Shown here: in pieces, positions 33,231 to 45,287 of the stretch
How the letters are laid out: each line of letters begins with the position of its first letter
Numbering within the stretch: the stretch's first letter is position 1
Source: Persicaria tinctoria
Taxonomy: Eukaryota; Streptophyta; Magnoliopsida; Caryophyllales; Polygonaceae
Assembly (NCBI GenBank): GCA_037127255.1
Contig: JBANSL010000013.1
Coordinates: forward strand, 13,102,688 to 13,166,687
Direction: 5' to 3'
Length of the DNA stretch: 64,000 bases
Program-made: the position numbers and the translations under genes
The notes under the pieces: model-generated
Databases searched by the model: none
The model's input: the letters and a program-made list of their open reading frames with translations, nothing else
What the model was told of the DNA's origin: nothing

Positions 33231-33345
33231 TTAAAAGATATAAAATATATAGTTTTGCAATTTTTACCAAAATATATATATTTTTCTAATTTGGTCGAAA
33301 ATTTGCGCCTTCGGCGCAAATTTTCTCATGATTCAATTGGCGTTT

Positions 33346-33720
33346 GATTCAACTAAAATCTGACACTTCCGAAGCATAGTTTGATTGAAACTCAGTCAAG
33401 ATTATCTCAAGCCCCGATTTAATCTGATTGTGCGCCCAAGGTTTGAGCCAAACCAACAACCCGTTCCTATCGATCACCTTATCCAACAAATGTACTCTAT
33501 GCTCCAAAATACATAGGTTTTAATTTTGTGTACATGTTTTTTATAAACACTTCACTTTAAAAAAACATTATCATTTCACTAATTTTTTTTATAAATTTTA
33601 TTATTTTTTAATATTTACTGTACATTTTAATCAATTAAAACCTTTTAAAATATTAAAAATATAAATCAATACAAATCATTATAATCTTTTTTTTTTGGTG
33701 CAAATCATTATAATCTCTAA
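33346..33720. repeat. Duplicated upstream flank of chitinase 2, distal part
   Basis: It matches 2055-2390 upstream of chitinase 1 ('gattcaactaaaatctgac', 'ccccgatttaatctgattgtg'). It is cut at 33720 by the Helitron and resumes at 36861. Confidence 0.85.
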
Positions 33721-33906
33721 CTAGTTTAGTACCCGCACTATTGTGCGGTCTGTTTTTTTAAATTAAATATTTAATATTAAAAATATATGTATAAAAAATT
33801 TATGTAAGTAAACTTTAAACTCTAAATACCACTCACATCTAAACATTGTTAGTTATTATATAGTTAACGGTAAAAATGAAATCTATATATGCGAGTCGAG
33901 CCTTAC

Positions 33907-33950
<44 letters not shown>

Positions 33951-33954
33951 TATA

Positions 33955-34270
33955 TACACCTGATCGACAAATCCTATCGGTATATATGATTAGTTGTATT
34001 TATCCTATCTGTATATATGCATATTTCTATTCATTAATATTAATTACTCTATCGTTTATAAGGACATTAATTTAATTTGAAATTAATTAATTAACAAATC
34101 CTATCAGCATATATGAAATCATAACCACCCGATCGGCAAATCCTATCGGCATATATTAATTATCGCCTTAGGCTCTCATAGATTTGTTATCGGTATATAT
34201 TAATTAGAGTACTTAATTAAATTAATTAGAGTAAGTAATTAACAAATTAAAAACAGATAAGTGAGATAAC
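33955..34270. repeat. Dispersed AAATCCTATCGGYATATAT words in Helitron
   Basis: Five or more copies with variants (for example at 33970, 34100, 34138 and 34180); related 'ggcaaatcctatcggcaag' occurs near 36150. A (TA)n tract lies at 33912-33948. Confidence 0.7.
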
Positions 34271-34414
34271 AATCATAACCACCGGATAGGTGGGATAACA
34301 ATCCATTAATATTTTAATTTTTAAATCTAATTCTTTTTTTATTATTAATGTAATTAATCTAATAAGTAACAAATCCTAAATAATTTTTTTTTAAAGATAC
34401 TTCTCCTTTAGTAT

Positions 34415-34946
<532 letters not shown>

Positions 34947-35379
34947 TAACCAACTATAATTTTTAATCTAATCTATAAATATGAGATGTCAATGATTTTT
35001 TTAATTACATGGTAGAAGTCAGAGGTTTTCAAAACTTACACCCTATCTAATTAATAAAGTCTGATAAAACAAAAATCTGATCAAACCCAATATATTTTCA
35101 AAATTAGTACCGGATTTGATAAGATTTTTTACCCATCTTAACGGCTCTGAAAGATTTGTTTTAAAAAAATTTATTTTTAAAAAATTTATTTTGAGTTATA
35201 TTTCTAATGTAGAAAAAGGAAACAACTTTTAAAGATTTGTTTTTAAATAATTTATTTTTAAATAAATTATTTCAAAAATATTAATTACTATTATATATGA
35301 TTTGGCATATACTTGAAATCTATAACAAAATGGCTACTACTAATCATAATAATGAATCGAAAAATTTCATTACAAAATC

Positions 35380-35780
35380 AAATGAATGCAGTGTATTATA
35401 AAGACAAAAATGAGCTCAACTAATGCTAACTATACAAGGGATGTAAGGCGGATCCTCGGAAGATTTCAGAAGTCGACTGCGTCAGAGGCATGCTCGGAGT
35501 GGCCCTGGATGGCTGGATGTAAAACTTACACCTTGATATTCACTGGCTTACCAGCTTCTTTGATCTTCTCCTTTTGATTCGAATTTTTACCTAATAAAAT
35601 AATAATAATAATTCTTCAGTGCCATCTTGGACGCCAATGGGAATCTGCAACCCCAACCGATCCTTAGATACTTCATCGATCGGAACCCCGATTATTTTGG
35701 AGCCCTCCTTGAACTGCTTCGGACGAGGACTTTAAGCATCCCAAATGCGGACCGATGGACGATCCTACAAAAAAAACTCA
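35380..35780 (-). other. Possible captured gene fragment in Helitron
   Basis: Higher GC than its surroundings, with open stretches on the minus strand (for example KEGSKIIGVPIDEVSKDRLG). I do not recognise the source. Confidence 0.3.
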
Positions 35781-36860
35781 CAAATTAAACAACCCACAAC
35801 ACTATAAATAAAATAACTCATAAACAATTCAGAATAATTCCTACAAAAAAAAGTAAGTGAAACCTAAAGAGGGAATGAAAGGATTGGAAGCAGAAAAGAG
35901 ATGAAAGAATTGAAACACATCTAGAAAGCCATTAATGAACCCAATGGTGTAGGGTAGTATTTATACTACAACACAACCATTTTCAAAAAAAGGTTAGAGC
36001 AAAAAATATATATTTAAATTTAAAATATTAATAATTGGATCTCGATCAAATATTTAATTTATCTTTTTAGTAGTTATTAATGGATAAATATGATAAAATT
36101 TTATTTCAATAACTCCTCAGTAACGGCAAATTCTATCAATTAGAAGAAGTAATGGCAAATCCTATCGGCAAGAGAAAATTTAGAAGAAATCAATTAAAAC
36201 AAATCCTACTTGAATAATCAATTAATATATTGATTTTCAATCTAATCCTAAAAAAAACTACTAAAAAAAATCTAATCCTAAAAAAAAACTACTTTAAAGA
36301 AGAAGTCGTCACATGGCGTAAACGACTTCTCCTTTAGTATTATACTATTGATGATATTGATTAACACTATATAATCATCATAAGAAATAAAAAGAAATAC
36401 TAAAGATGAATGAAAATAATGAAAAATTACAAATAAATATAGTGAGCCTTTAGACCAATTATAATAAATATAATGACTATTCTCATTTTATCAGCAACAT
36501 AATTAAGCAAAGTTAATAATCCATACAATATTGCCCGAAGTTGGAGATGAATCAATATTTATACTAAAAATAAATTGGAATAAATATATTATAAATCTTT
36601 TTTAAAAGTTAAAGAAAAATAAGTACATGATCATATCTTAACTGATTTGCATTTGTTAAGATTTGGTCTAAATATTACTATAAACAATAAAAAAAATCAA
36701 TACTTAATTAGGATAAGATTTGTTAAGATTTTATTATTAATAAATTAATTAAATAAATAAAGTAGTTATACTTAATTAATTATTAATTCAAAATACCTAT
36801 ATTAAAAGGAGAAGCCGCCACATGTCTTAGACGACTTCTCCTTTAATATTATAATATAGA

Positions 36861-37147
36861 TAATAAGAAATATTATCTTAATTCCGTTAAGCAGATTGAC
36901 AATAAACAATAAACAATTTAGTACGTACGTATGATTTGTCAATTTAGAAATGGACGGTCTGCATCTTTACAATCTCATCAGTCATCGATCACCGACTGGT
37001 CAACTTGGAATTGGTCTAAATTTACACAAATGTTACTTATTTTGCAACTCAGAACCTCAATACGAGTAATTTCTTCGAATTCATCCTCCCACCTCCCTAT
37101 ATAAACTCACTCCCATACCCCCATATTCTCCACATCACAACATAACA
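36861..37147 (+). promoter_or_regulatory. Proximal promoter of chitinase 2
   Basis: It aligns with 2432-2681. TATATAAA at 37098-37105 lies 50 bases before the ATG. The Helitron ends 287 bases upstream of the ATG, so distal elements were pushed 3.1 kb away. Confidence 0.8.
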
Positions 37148-38558
37148 ATGGGTCTCAACAAAAACCTCCTCCCACTCGCTCTCCTCCTCGTCCTAGCTGG
37201 CTCCGCTGCCGCTCAGAACTGCGGCTGCGCCAGCAACCTCTGCTGCAGCCGGTATGGATACTGCGGCGTCGGTGATGCCTACTGTGGAGCCGGCTGCAGG
37301 CAAAATTGCCCCTCATCCGGTGGTTCCTCTGTTGCGTCGGTTGTGACCGATGCCTTCTTTAATGGCATCATCGGCCAGGCTGCTTCCTCCTGCGCCGGCA
37401 AGAACTTCTACTCCCGCTCCGCTTTCCTGTCCGCCACCGGTTCCTACCCGAGCTTCGGGACCACCGGCTCCTCCACCGACCAGAAGAGGGAGATCGCCGC
37501 CTTCTTTGCCCATGTCACCCATGAGACTGGATGTAAGTTTCATCCAACCTTTTATACATGCTTTGGATACCCGTAAATAGTGTGTTACACTCGGTGTTAT
37601 ACATAATTATTTAATTTATTTTGGGTATAAATTCATGTTTAAAATATTATATTTATATTCTATATACTTATATTAAAATGTTTATAAATTTTTATTTTGA
37701 AAATATATGTTTTACAAAAAATCTAAGATAATCAATTTTTTTAATTATCTGTAATTTTTCCTAATAATTTTTTATAAATATGTTAATATAAGTGTATATA
37801 GTACGTATAAATATAATTTTAAAAAAACAATTTGAATTTATACCTGAAATAATAAAGTGTAACATCCGATATTACATATGATCCAAACTGGTTTTGTTCA
37901 CATCAATTAAATTCTTGATCTTTATGTATACTCGATTTGATATTAATATTTAGATATCAGATATCAAATATTGAAGTTGATATTTGGCATAACCCGTATC
38001 GATATTTCTTAATATTAGATTTTCCTTTTTTTTAGCCTATTTAATAAACCAGTTTGGAGAGATGTACCACCTGATATCAATATTGATATCAAAATATCCT
38101 AATTTCTAAAAATTATTATTTAGCCACTCATTAAACATGCTTGAAATGCAGCATTTTGCTACATAGAGGAGATAAATGGAGCATCACATAACTACTGCGC
38201 CTCCTCCGCACAGTGGCCGTGCAACCCATCGGTGGGTTACTACGGGAGAGGACCCCTCCAGATCTCATGGAACTACAACTACGGCCCCGCTGGCAAGAGC
38301 ATCGGCTTCGACGGCCTCAACTCCCCTCAGACAGTGGCCAATGACCCCGTCATCTCCTTCAAGACCGCCTTGTGGTTCTGGAGTAACAACGTCCACTCCA
38401 TCATCACCGGAGGGCAGGGGTTCGGGGCCACTATCCGAGCCATCAACAGCATCGAATGCAACGGCGGGAACACCGCCCAGATGAATGACAGGGTCAACCT
38501 ATTCACAAAGTACTGTCAACAGCTTGGGGTTGACCCTGGCTCCAGCCTTACTTGCTAG
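37148..38558 (+). CDS. Class IV chitinase (GH19), copy 2, two exons
   Basis: Exons are 37148-37532 and 38152-38558 (263 codons), with a GT...AG intron of 619 bp. A signal peptide (1-22) is followed by the hevein-type domain [18 protein letters not shown] with eight cysteines, a short linker, and GH19 with HVTHETG and CYIEEI catalytic glutamates and the canonical [17 protein letters not shown] cleft motif. It ends without an obvious vacuolar extension, so secretion to the apoplast is likely. The length is normal for class IV. Compared with copy 1 it keeps the consensus residues and looks like the better conserved copy. The intron is longer because of a foldback insert at 37570-37880. Confidence 0.95.
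37570..37880. mobile_element. MITE-like inverted-repeat insert in chitinase 2 intron
   Basis: The ends are inverted relatives: 'ggtgttatacataattattt...gggtataaattc' on the left, 'gaatttataccTgaaataataaagtgtaacatcc' on the right. The interior is A/T-rich. This length is missing from the chitinase 1 intron. Confidence 0.65.
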
Positions 38559-38738
38559 TTATACTTAAGTGAATGTATACAATAAGAAAGAGAAAATCCT
38601 TGAAGATTTTCTCCTTTTCCCTTTAATTAAGTTATAATAAAGTGAATATATAAATATCAATATTTAAAAAAAAATATTATTAAAATTAAAGTTGATGTTT
38701 TTATATAGATTTTATCTTTTTTTTTATAAGAAAATAAT
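38559..38738. other. 3' flank of chitinase 2
   Basis: 'aataagaaagagaaaatcc' and the following T/C-rich stretch match the chitinase 1 3' UTR; the rest is A/T-rich without a gene. Confidence 0.6.
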
Positions 38739-39200
38739 TTGAGGACCTATTGTCTGGACCCTCGAGAGGTCGACAGAGTCAGCAGACGATGAAACGTCAA
38801 ACATACAACGAAATAAAAAGAAAACGATGCAATACAAGAACCGGCAAACAAACAGCTCAAGCCGACCAAACGATCCTAATCCCAAAAAACTGAAGACAAC
38901 GTCGTTGACTAATCCCGGAGCCAAGCGCCACCAAGAGATGACACCGTTGGCCAGCGGTACATCAGGAATCCCTGTGGGCGATGAAGACGGACCTCCAAGG
39001 AAATTTCCGGAACACGGAGTCGCATCGATGCACACCGTCACGACCCCGGCCAACCAGACTCGAGATCAGACGTTATAGCCCCAACTCAGACTAGGTCAAT
39101 CAAGAAGAACCCGAAACGCCGCCGAAAACCGCCCTTGTAAAAACGCACCAAACAACCCAATTGGAATTTTAACAAAAAAATCATACGGAATTTTCCGACC
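38739..39200 (-). mobile_element. Truncated retroposon copy 1 (minus)
   Basis: It shares order and words with 40800-41290: 'cgagaggYcgacRRagtcRgcagacgRcgaaac', 'gttggccaRcggtaYatca', 'cctcMaaggaaWttYc'. On the minus strand both end in an A-rich tail, as expected of 5'-truncated LINE or SINE copies. The source element is not identified. Confidence 0.6.
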
Positions 39201-39934
39201 CTTTCGGGTGAGTAACACAAAGTAATTTACTTAAGCAACATATATAAATAAAGAATATGGATCCGGCAAAGAAATATATAACAATATATATAAGATATAA
39301 AATATATATAATTATATAAGATTTTCTCATCTTATTAAAATATGTAGAAATAATAAATCACATATTTTAACGAGAATTTGTGATATTTATTTATGATGTC
39401 ACGTATGTGGAAAAAAAGGGTAAACCGATCGACTTCAAATTCAAAGTGACTTCCTCAAAACACCTACATACATAGCTTACCCCGTTTTAATGATTTTCAG
39501 AGTTTAAAACAATGTAAAAATATATAAGATTCTTCAAAATTAAATAATTTTTCAAAATTTTGAAATAAGAGAGTTGTTAGAATTGAAATCAAAATAATTT
39601 GAAAAATACCCAGAATGCCTTTTGTTTCCTATTTTTTTTTTAAAACATTTTTTTTTGGTGGGCAAAAAAAAAAACATTAGAAACATTGTTAGAGATGATT
39701 TTAGTATAGAAATCCCTTGCAACCTCAATGATTCCACACACTTAAAAATTGAAGTGGTTTGATGCTTGAACATTTTTAACAATTAACCATGACATGTTAG
39801 TCGAATTAATCATTGTATAGATAATTTATTGAACATTTTTAACATTTTTGTTGCTCGAAATAGAATTTTGCAAATGCATTTTTTTTTTGGATAATCCTAC
39901 GAGCTTGATGGTATATATAATGTCGTCTTATAAT
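39201..39934. other. A/T-rich interval, no gene
   Basis: Runs of A/T with no recognisable domain. The 76-codon minus ORF at 39552-39782 is not supported. Confidence 0.5.
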
Positions 39935-40279
39935 CAGGGGCGGATCCTTTAAAGGACCGGAGGTGGCAGTCGCCCCCCCAGTAAAAAATGAAATTTAATA
40001 TACATATTCCTCTCATCGATAGCTTCGATTTGATATATTATAAGCTCAAATCCGATAACTGAGTAAGAAGTTATAAACGTTTCAAGACTGAAGCGATATA
40101 AATAATTTTTCGCATCATTTACCAAATTAATACACTTCTATCATACCATCATTTGTTAAACTTCATAACTTAATACTATAATTAAACCCGAAAACTTCAA
40201 ATATTGATGATTTTTTCAAAAAAAAAATTACAGATCAATTTTTCGCCCCCTCGACTGAAAGCTTCAGGATCCCCCACTG
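39935..40279. mobile_element. hAT-type non-autonomous element, 345 bp
   Basis: The ends are CAGGGGCGGATCC and GGATCCCCCACTG. The perfect 8-bp duplication CTTATAAT is at 39927-39934 and 40280-40287. No ORF. The termini are very like those at 27908-28634, so they are the same family. Confidence 0.92.
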
Positions 40280-40407
40280 CTTATAATGTATATAATTGAT
40301 CAGTTGTATTATAACGAGATTTGCCAAACAAAGCCTGGATTAGATTGGAATAGTCAAAGACAATTACATTTGCCTAATCTTGCTGGCTACATACATTTTT
40401 GTAACCA

Positions 40408-40795
40408 GGGCGAACCGAAAATAATCGAGGGTTTCAACTATATTATTGAGAATATTTTTTTTTTGATATATATAAGATACAATGTTGTTGTAAAGAATAT
40501 AGTAGAAACCATATTAAATATATAATTAAAATAACTATTTTAAGTTTAAAAACCTAAAAGCGAAAAAGATACATAAAATGAAGCTATGAGGATTTGAACT
40601 CAAAGACCTAATCATTTAAATTCCCATCATATATCCTATACCAACTAAGTTAAGCATACTAATTGATTTATTATTTAAATTAACTTCTTTTAATCCTAAA
40701 AAATTACCAAAAAATACATATTTTAAAATTTTGTTTTCTTTTCCTCCGATCCAGGGAGGCTCGAGCCACCTCACGCCCCCCTCCCTCCGCCCCTG
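40408..40795. mobile_element. Possible hAT-type element, 0.39 kb
   Basis: It starts CAGGGCGAACCG and ends CTCCGCCCCTG, close to the CAGGGGCGGA termini nearby. The flanking 8 bases do not match convincingly. Confidence 0.4.
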
Positions 40796-41290
40796 TTTTT
40801 TTTTTTTAGGAAATAATTCGAGAGCTAGGCATACCTGACAACTCGAGAGGCCGACGAAGTCGGCAGACGGCGAAACCGTCACTACATATAAAAAGGTGAA
40901 ACAACTACAAAGTGGGAGGCGTAATCCCGGACGAGCAAGCGAGCCAAATCCATAAAAGCTAGAGACAACGTAGACTCAGATCCGGTGCCAAGCATCCCTA
41001 GGCGGCGACACCGTTGGCCAACGGTATATCAAGAGCCAATCCTGTGGACAGTGAATACGATCCTCAAAGGAATTTCCTAACGCGGAGTCGCCTCGATACA
41101 CACCGCCACGACCCCAGCCAATCCCGACACCGGTTGCCAGAGCTCCAGCACGGAAGAGAAACGCCAAGCAATAGGGATCACAACCAAGAACCACCCTTGA
41201 AGACGCGCATCTTGAATATCTTTCATACGAAAGAGAATTTATTCAAACCCTAACGGGATTTTTAAGCCCCTATTTGTAACATAAGAGATC
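40796..41290 (-). mobile_element. Truncated retroposon copy 2 (minus)
   Basis: It is homologous to 38739-39200. Read on the minus strand it ends in an A tract at about 40796-40808. Confidence 0.6.
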
Positions 41291-41660
41291 AGATAATCAC
41301 AGTAGCACAAAAAAAAAGACCAGATTGTTAGCATATATTATTTTATATTTGTCCATATCATGTACATTGACTATTGTACCCTCAAAGGCCGTATATATAT
41401 ATATTAATAGGTGAAAACTCTGAGAATACAATGGGTACATGATATGGACAAATATAAAATAAAAAATCACATTTATTATCTTTCCACAATTCACGGTGTC
41501 AATGTAAAAAAAAAAAAAAAAAAAACAGTTTGTTATATATGTACCTGAATTAGAGAGATTGACTAAACAACAAATTCAAGGCGGCATACGTATACTATTT
41601 TTTTTCTATGGTCGATTATTTATATGGTCAGTAATCGTTTAATTGCCACCAAATTGGAAT

Positions 41661-42190
41661 TCTGGCTATCAAATGTTGATGAAACCTTTGTCAGCAACGT
41701 GCCCAACCCGCCGAGTCGCTGAACTGACTAATAAAGATCGCAATGGGATTTCCCCATCGTCATTGGAAATTCTAATATGGGGACAGAATGAGAATTGAAT
41801 ATAAAACAAATTATCATTAAAATAGGGTTGAGAAAAGTCTCTGTCTTTATTTTCGATGGGGAATCTCATGGAGAATTTCGAAATATTATTGTAATTTTTT
41901 TTCTTTAAATATTTTTTGTTCTTAACCCATTTATATGTTTTTTTTTTGGAATTTAATATTGAGTATGTTTTGTGACAAGTTTATTAACCCATTTGTATGT
42001 TTTATGGATCAAATCATATAATCGATCGGATTATAAAATTGTAAGATTTTACAACATCATCAAATCATATAATCGGATCATTTTATTTTATGAACTCTTA
42101 AAATAGTAAAGATATAATAAATCACTTAAAATATATTCTTGAACATCAACTAAAACATACGATATTTAAAGAATTAACGACGAGGAAAAA
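41661..42190. other. Interval without recognised gene
   Basis: A/T-rich; several 'aatcatataatcg' words around 42005-42070. Nothing else recognised. Confidence 0.5.
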
Positions 42191-43110
42191 CTCTATCCTC
42201 TCTCTAGTTTTCTTTAGGGAGAGAGAGCCGACGCCCACATCTAAAAACCTCTCACCGAGCACCGCTCAGCCACCATCTAGTCATTATTGATCACCACTAT
42301 CAGTAGCAATCTGCTTGCATCTTGTTCCATGCGTTTTTGCAAGTAGATTGTTCAAAACCCCCTCTTCCGAGGTTGAGAACCGTCTTTTCGGAGGTCGAAA
42401 ATTCACCTAGCCGGACCACCACCTTTAGGCTTGTCCACCCTCTCTGCCACCTCCCCTCCTCCTTCTTCTCCCTTGCAATGTCGGGTTCAGATGGGTGAAC
42501 CCCCCCCCCCCCCCCCCCGGTTATGAGCCGGAGGTCGTCGAAAATCCACCTCGATGGACCATTGTCTTTAGGCTTGTCGACCCTCTTCGCATACTCCCTT
42601 CCTACTTCTTCCTCTCCTATTCCTGGTTTGGGTGGACACCCCCTTGGGTTGTCGAATCGGCAACCGAAGGTCGAATCCTAGCGCTTTGACTCCTCTCGTC
42701 CAGTTTATGTGGCGTTTTTTCCCTGAAATATCAAATTAGTTTGGGGCTTTTTGTCCTGGTTTGTCTCCACATTGGGCTTGCCCGGATCTAGCGCCCATCT
42801 CGGCAGCGGTTTAGGTGTTTTCCGGCGAGCCCATAAATCCCTTAATCGATATATCCCATCTCGTTCCCAAATCCACTCTCACTTGCTTCTGGCCTGGGTG
42901 CTCCTTCGTTGGGCCTCCGCCTTGGCCTCCGGAGTTTGGATTGGGGTGGCTTTGGTGCTTCGTTTTTCGTTGGATTCGCTGCCCTATTCCTTGGGTTCAC
43001 TACCGGTTTCGTTAGGCCCGCCTTCGCCCGTGCCCGACACCTACCCTTCGTTCCCTCCCACTTCCTTTCCTGACCCACGCTGTTGCTTGTCGTGGGCGGT
43101 GGTGCTTTGT
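42190..43110 (+). other. GC-rich open region, possible retroelement leader
   Basis: A pyrimidine-rich region includes a 20-base poly-C tract (42499-42518) and an open frame at 42751-43305 (184 codons) with no known domain; its end runs into the microsatellite at 43118. It might be a 5' leader or a captured exon. I cannot assign it. Confidence 0.3.
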
Positions 43111-43116
43111 CCTTCC

Positions 43117-43117
<1 letters not shown>

Positions 43118-43153
<36 letters not shown>
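43118..43153 (-). repeat. (TAA)n tail of retroelement
   Basis: About twelve ATT units on the plus strand, equal to (TAA)n at the 3' end of the minus-strand reverse transcriptase pseudogene, as in many LINEs. Confidence 0.85.
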
Positions 43154-45057
43154 AATATAGGAGTTTACAAAGAATTAGTGGGGAGCCGAGAGACAATCTG
43201 GACTCCCACTCCTTTAGCAATAGAAAACCCCACCCTGGTGAAAATATGAGATGTACTATGAGCCCCTATATTGTGAGCTTGAGCAAATTTCTGGATCCTC
43301 TTTAGAAGGGCTATAGCGTCTGCCTCAAGTTCCCCCAATGCAGAAAAAGAAAAGGGTAAGAACTCATAACCAATGGCTTTACACTTATCTTGATACTTGA
43401 CCCGCTTTCGACGACCCGCCTCGACCACCACCTATCCTGGAACAAAATCAACCATCCCATATTGTGTCAAAGGGGATGACCCTGTCAAGTCAACACAAAC
43501 ATCCAACCCTTCATCCCACGCATAAAGAAGCATGTCCGCAGGACGGAGGGGTTTCCCGTCTCCTCCACACATGCCAATATCGACCTCTTTACCAGCTGAG
43601 ATCCCAGAACGAAAACAGACATTCACCAAAGTGTCACGAACTGCATTTTTAAATATATGTCTCCCTCAAATACCCTTGAGCAAGCAGAACAAGGCTCCGA
43701 AATGGAAAACAAAGGGATGCCTAATCGATAGCAAAGCACACAACGATACGTCTTACCATTCATGGTCTGACCTAGTCCTGAGATAGGGACAACCCTAAGC
43801 CAATCAGTAGCATGGTCTCGACGCTGAGAACTCCACAAAGCCATCTGAAGCGGTGATAAGGATACCTCTGCATCTTTCGTAATCTGTGTGAAATATATGT
43901 CTTCTGGTTTCTTCATGAGTTTGGGGGCAGCGATCTCACTTGGATTACTCAGAATATCAGTCCCTATCTTTGTATTGAAGACACGCATGGCGTCATCAAA
44001 ACCATAGCCAGGTGTTATGACATCAGTATGTTGAAGAAGCTTAATCTGCAGGCTAGCTGATTGCAACCGTGAAGCCAAAAAAGCATAAAAGAGGGCGTCA
44101 CATGCAGAATAAACACTGAGGCCCCCTAACCTGAAGGGCAACGTTGAGAGCCTCCATTGCCAACTGCCAAAACTCGGCCCAGAAGCAGTGATAATACGAT
44201 ATAGGGAGCTTCGAAGGGCTAGATCAAACTTAAGTTGAGCAGACTCAAATGCACGAGGCGGGCAAGTGCGCAAAGCAAAATAAAGTTTGGAGACCCCGGT
44301 ACAAGCACGCAGCAACAACAACTCACATTGCGGGTCACCAATCTTAGCAACTGCATGCATCCATAAGTGCGATCGTTTTGTCCACTCTCTTCATCACAAA
44401 GTCGCCACTGAACACATAACTAACACTGACAGGTCCACCAAGGAGCTTAACCCCATGCAGTGGCCTAGCAATATTAGGTGGAAAACCATCAGCTAGCCTA
44501 CTCCTCGGATCCTCTCTCGGCCAAAAGATTTCAGTTTTATCGACATTGAGGTGTAGACCATAACTTGGTACATCCTCAATAATCATTTGAAAAACCTTCC
44601 CAATGACCAGAGTATCTCCAACAATAGTACCGTCATCCAAATACCAAGCCTGAAAATACACCTGAAACGTATCCCAAATTTTGCGCACCAATGGATGCAA
44701 AACTAAGGCAAAAAGTAAGGGGTCGAGAGGATCCCCTTGCTGCACCCCCTGGCAAGACCGAAGAGTATGATCACCATATTACAACCTAGCTGGATTGGAG
44801 TAGCAAAATTCAACCCAACGAGAAATTGCAGGGCAATGGGCCCGGACTTCACGAATCACAACCTCCCGATCAGCCATATCGAAACCATTTTTAAAGTCCA
44901 CCAACAACATAGTAAGACCCTCCTCATTACCACACTCTTCAACTAAGTGATTCATAGCATGAAGAATGGTCTCACCCCCGTCCGACACTCCCACCCCAAA
45001 CTGAAAATCATCATCTCTACAGTCATTAGCCAGTTGAAGGTTTTCTTACAATTGCAT
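43154..45057 (-). pseudogene. Decayed reverse transcriptase with restriction-like endonuclease
   Basis: Minus-strand order: reverse transcriptase fragments 44994-44779 (LLVDFKNGFDMADREVV) and 44745-44344 (QGDPLDPLLFALVLHPLV, active site WYLDDGTIVGDT, LHLNVDKTE). Then comes 44360-43623 with a Cys-rich motif (CVLCYRLGIPLFSISEPCSAC), and 43629-43165 with RPADMLLYAWDEGLDVCVDL, read as a PD-(D/E)XK-type nuclease. The LDDG box replaces the usual YxDD. Breaks: a frameshift near 44350, a further break at 44745-44779, another at 43625, and an in-frame TAG at 43432-43434. The (TAA)n tail supports non-LTR retrotransposition. It is non-functional as it stands. Confidence 0.75.
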
Positions 45058-45279
45058 CTTGTCGTTTGAAATGTCAATAAGGTGACAATTGTCAAAAATA
45101 GCTCAAGGTACTCAAACTAGCTACACACCCAAGTTCTGTTGTAGGTTCTCAGAATGCATCAATCAAGGGCTCCTCACTCCAGGTTAATTAGCTAATGCTA
45201 GTTTTATTTTCTCTATTACCGGACATTCAATGTTTTAGTTCATTGGTTATCTAACAATTAACGGAGGTAAATTTATGCT
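45058..45279. other. Interval without recognised gene
   Basis: Unique-looking A/T-rich DNA up to the hAT target duplication. Confidence 0.5.
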
Positions 45280-45287
45280 CTTGTGAC

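Larger units (their letters stand above)
29290..33328. mobile_element. Element B: long-inverted-repeat word-array transposon
   Basis: The two arms are inverted relatives: 'ggcctccattgctgacagtgcagcg' at 29876 is the complement of sequence near 32750-32770, and the GGCGGAGGTGGAGGCTCCG stretch matches too. The ends carry 'ccaaattagcaaactatac' (left) and the inverse plus 'gcaaattttctca' (right). The middle has a 524-bp tandem duplication and CGATGTCAGCA arrays inverted relative to element A. Long inverted arms suggest a Mutator-like or foldback element (inference). No transposase is seen. Confidence 0.6.
40300..41660. repeat. Duplicated right flank of chitinase locus, copy 2
   Basis: 40310-40400 and 41545-41660 match 21345-21435 and 21495-21590. 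The middle (about 40408-41290) holds two further insertions absent from copy 1. Confidence 0.7.

Noticed and set aside
42751..43305. 184-codon frame as a gene
   Set aside because: No recognisable motif and its end runs through the (ATT)n microsatellite; left as unassigned.
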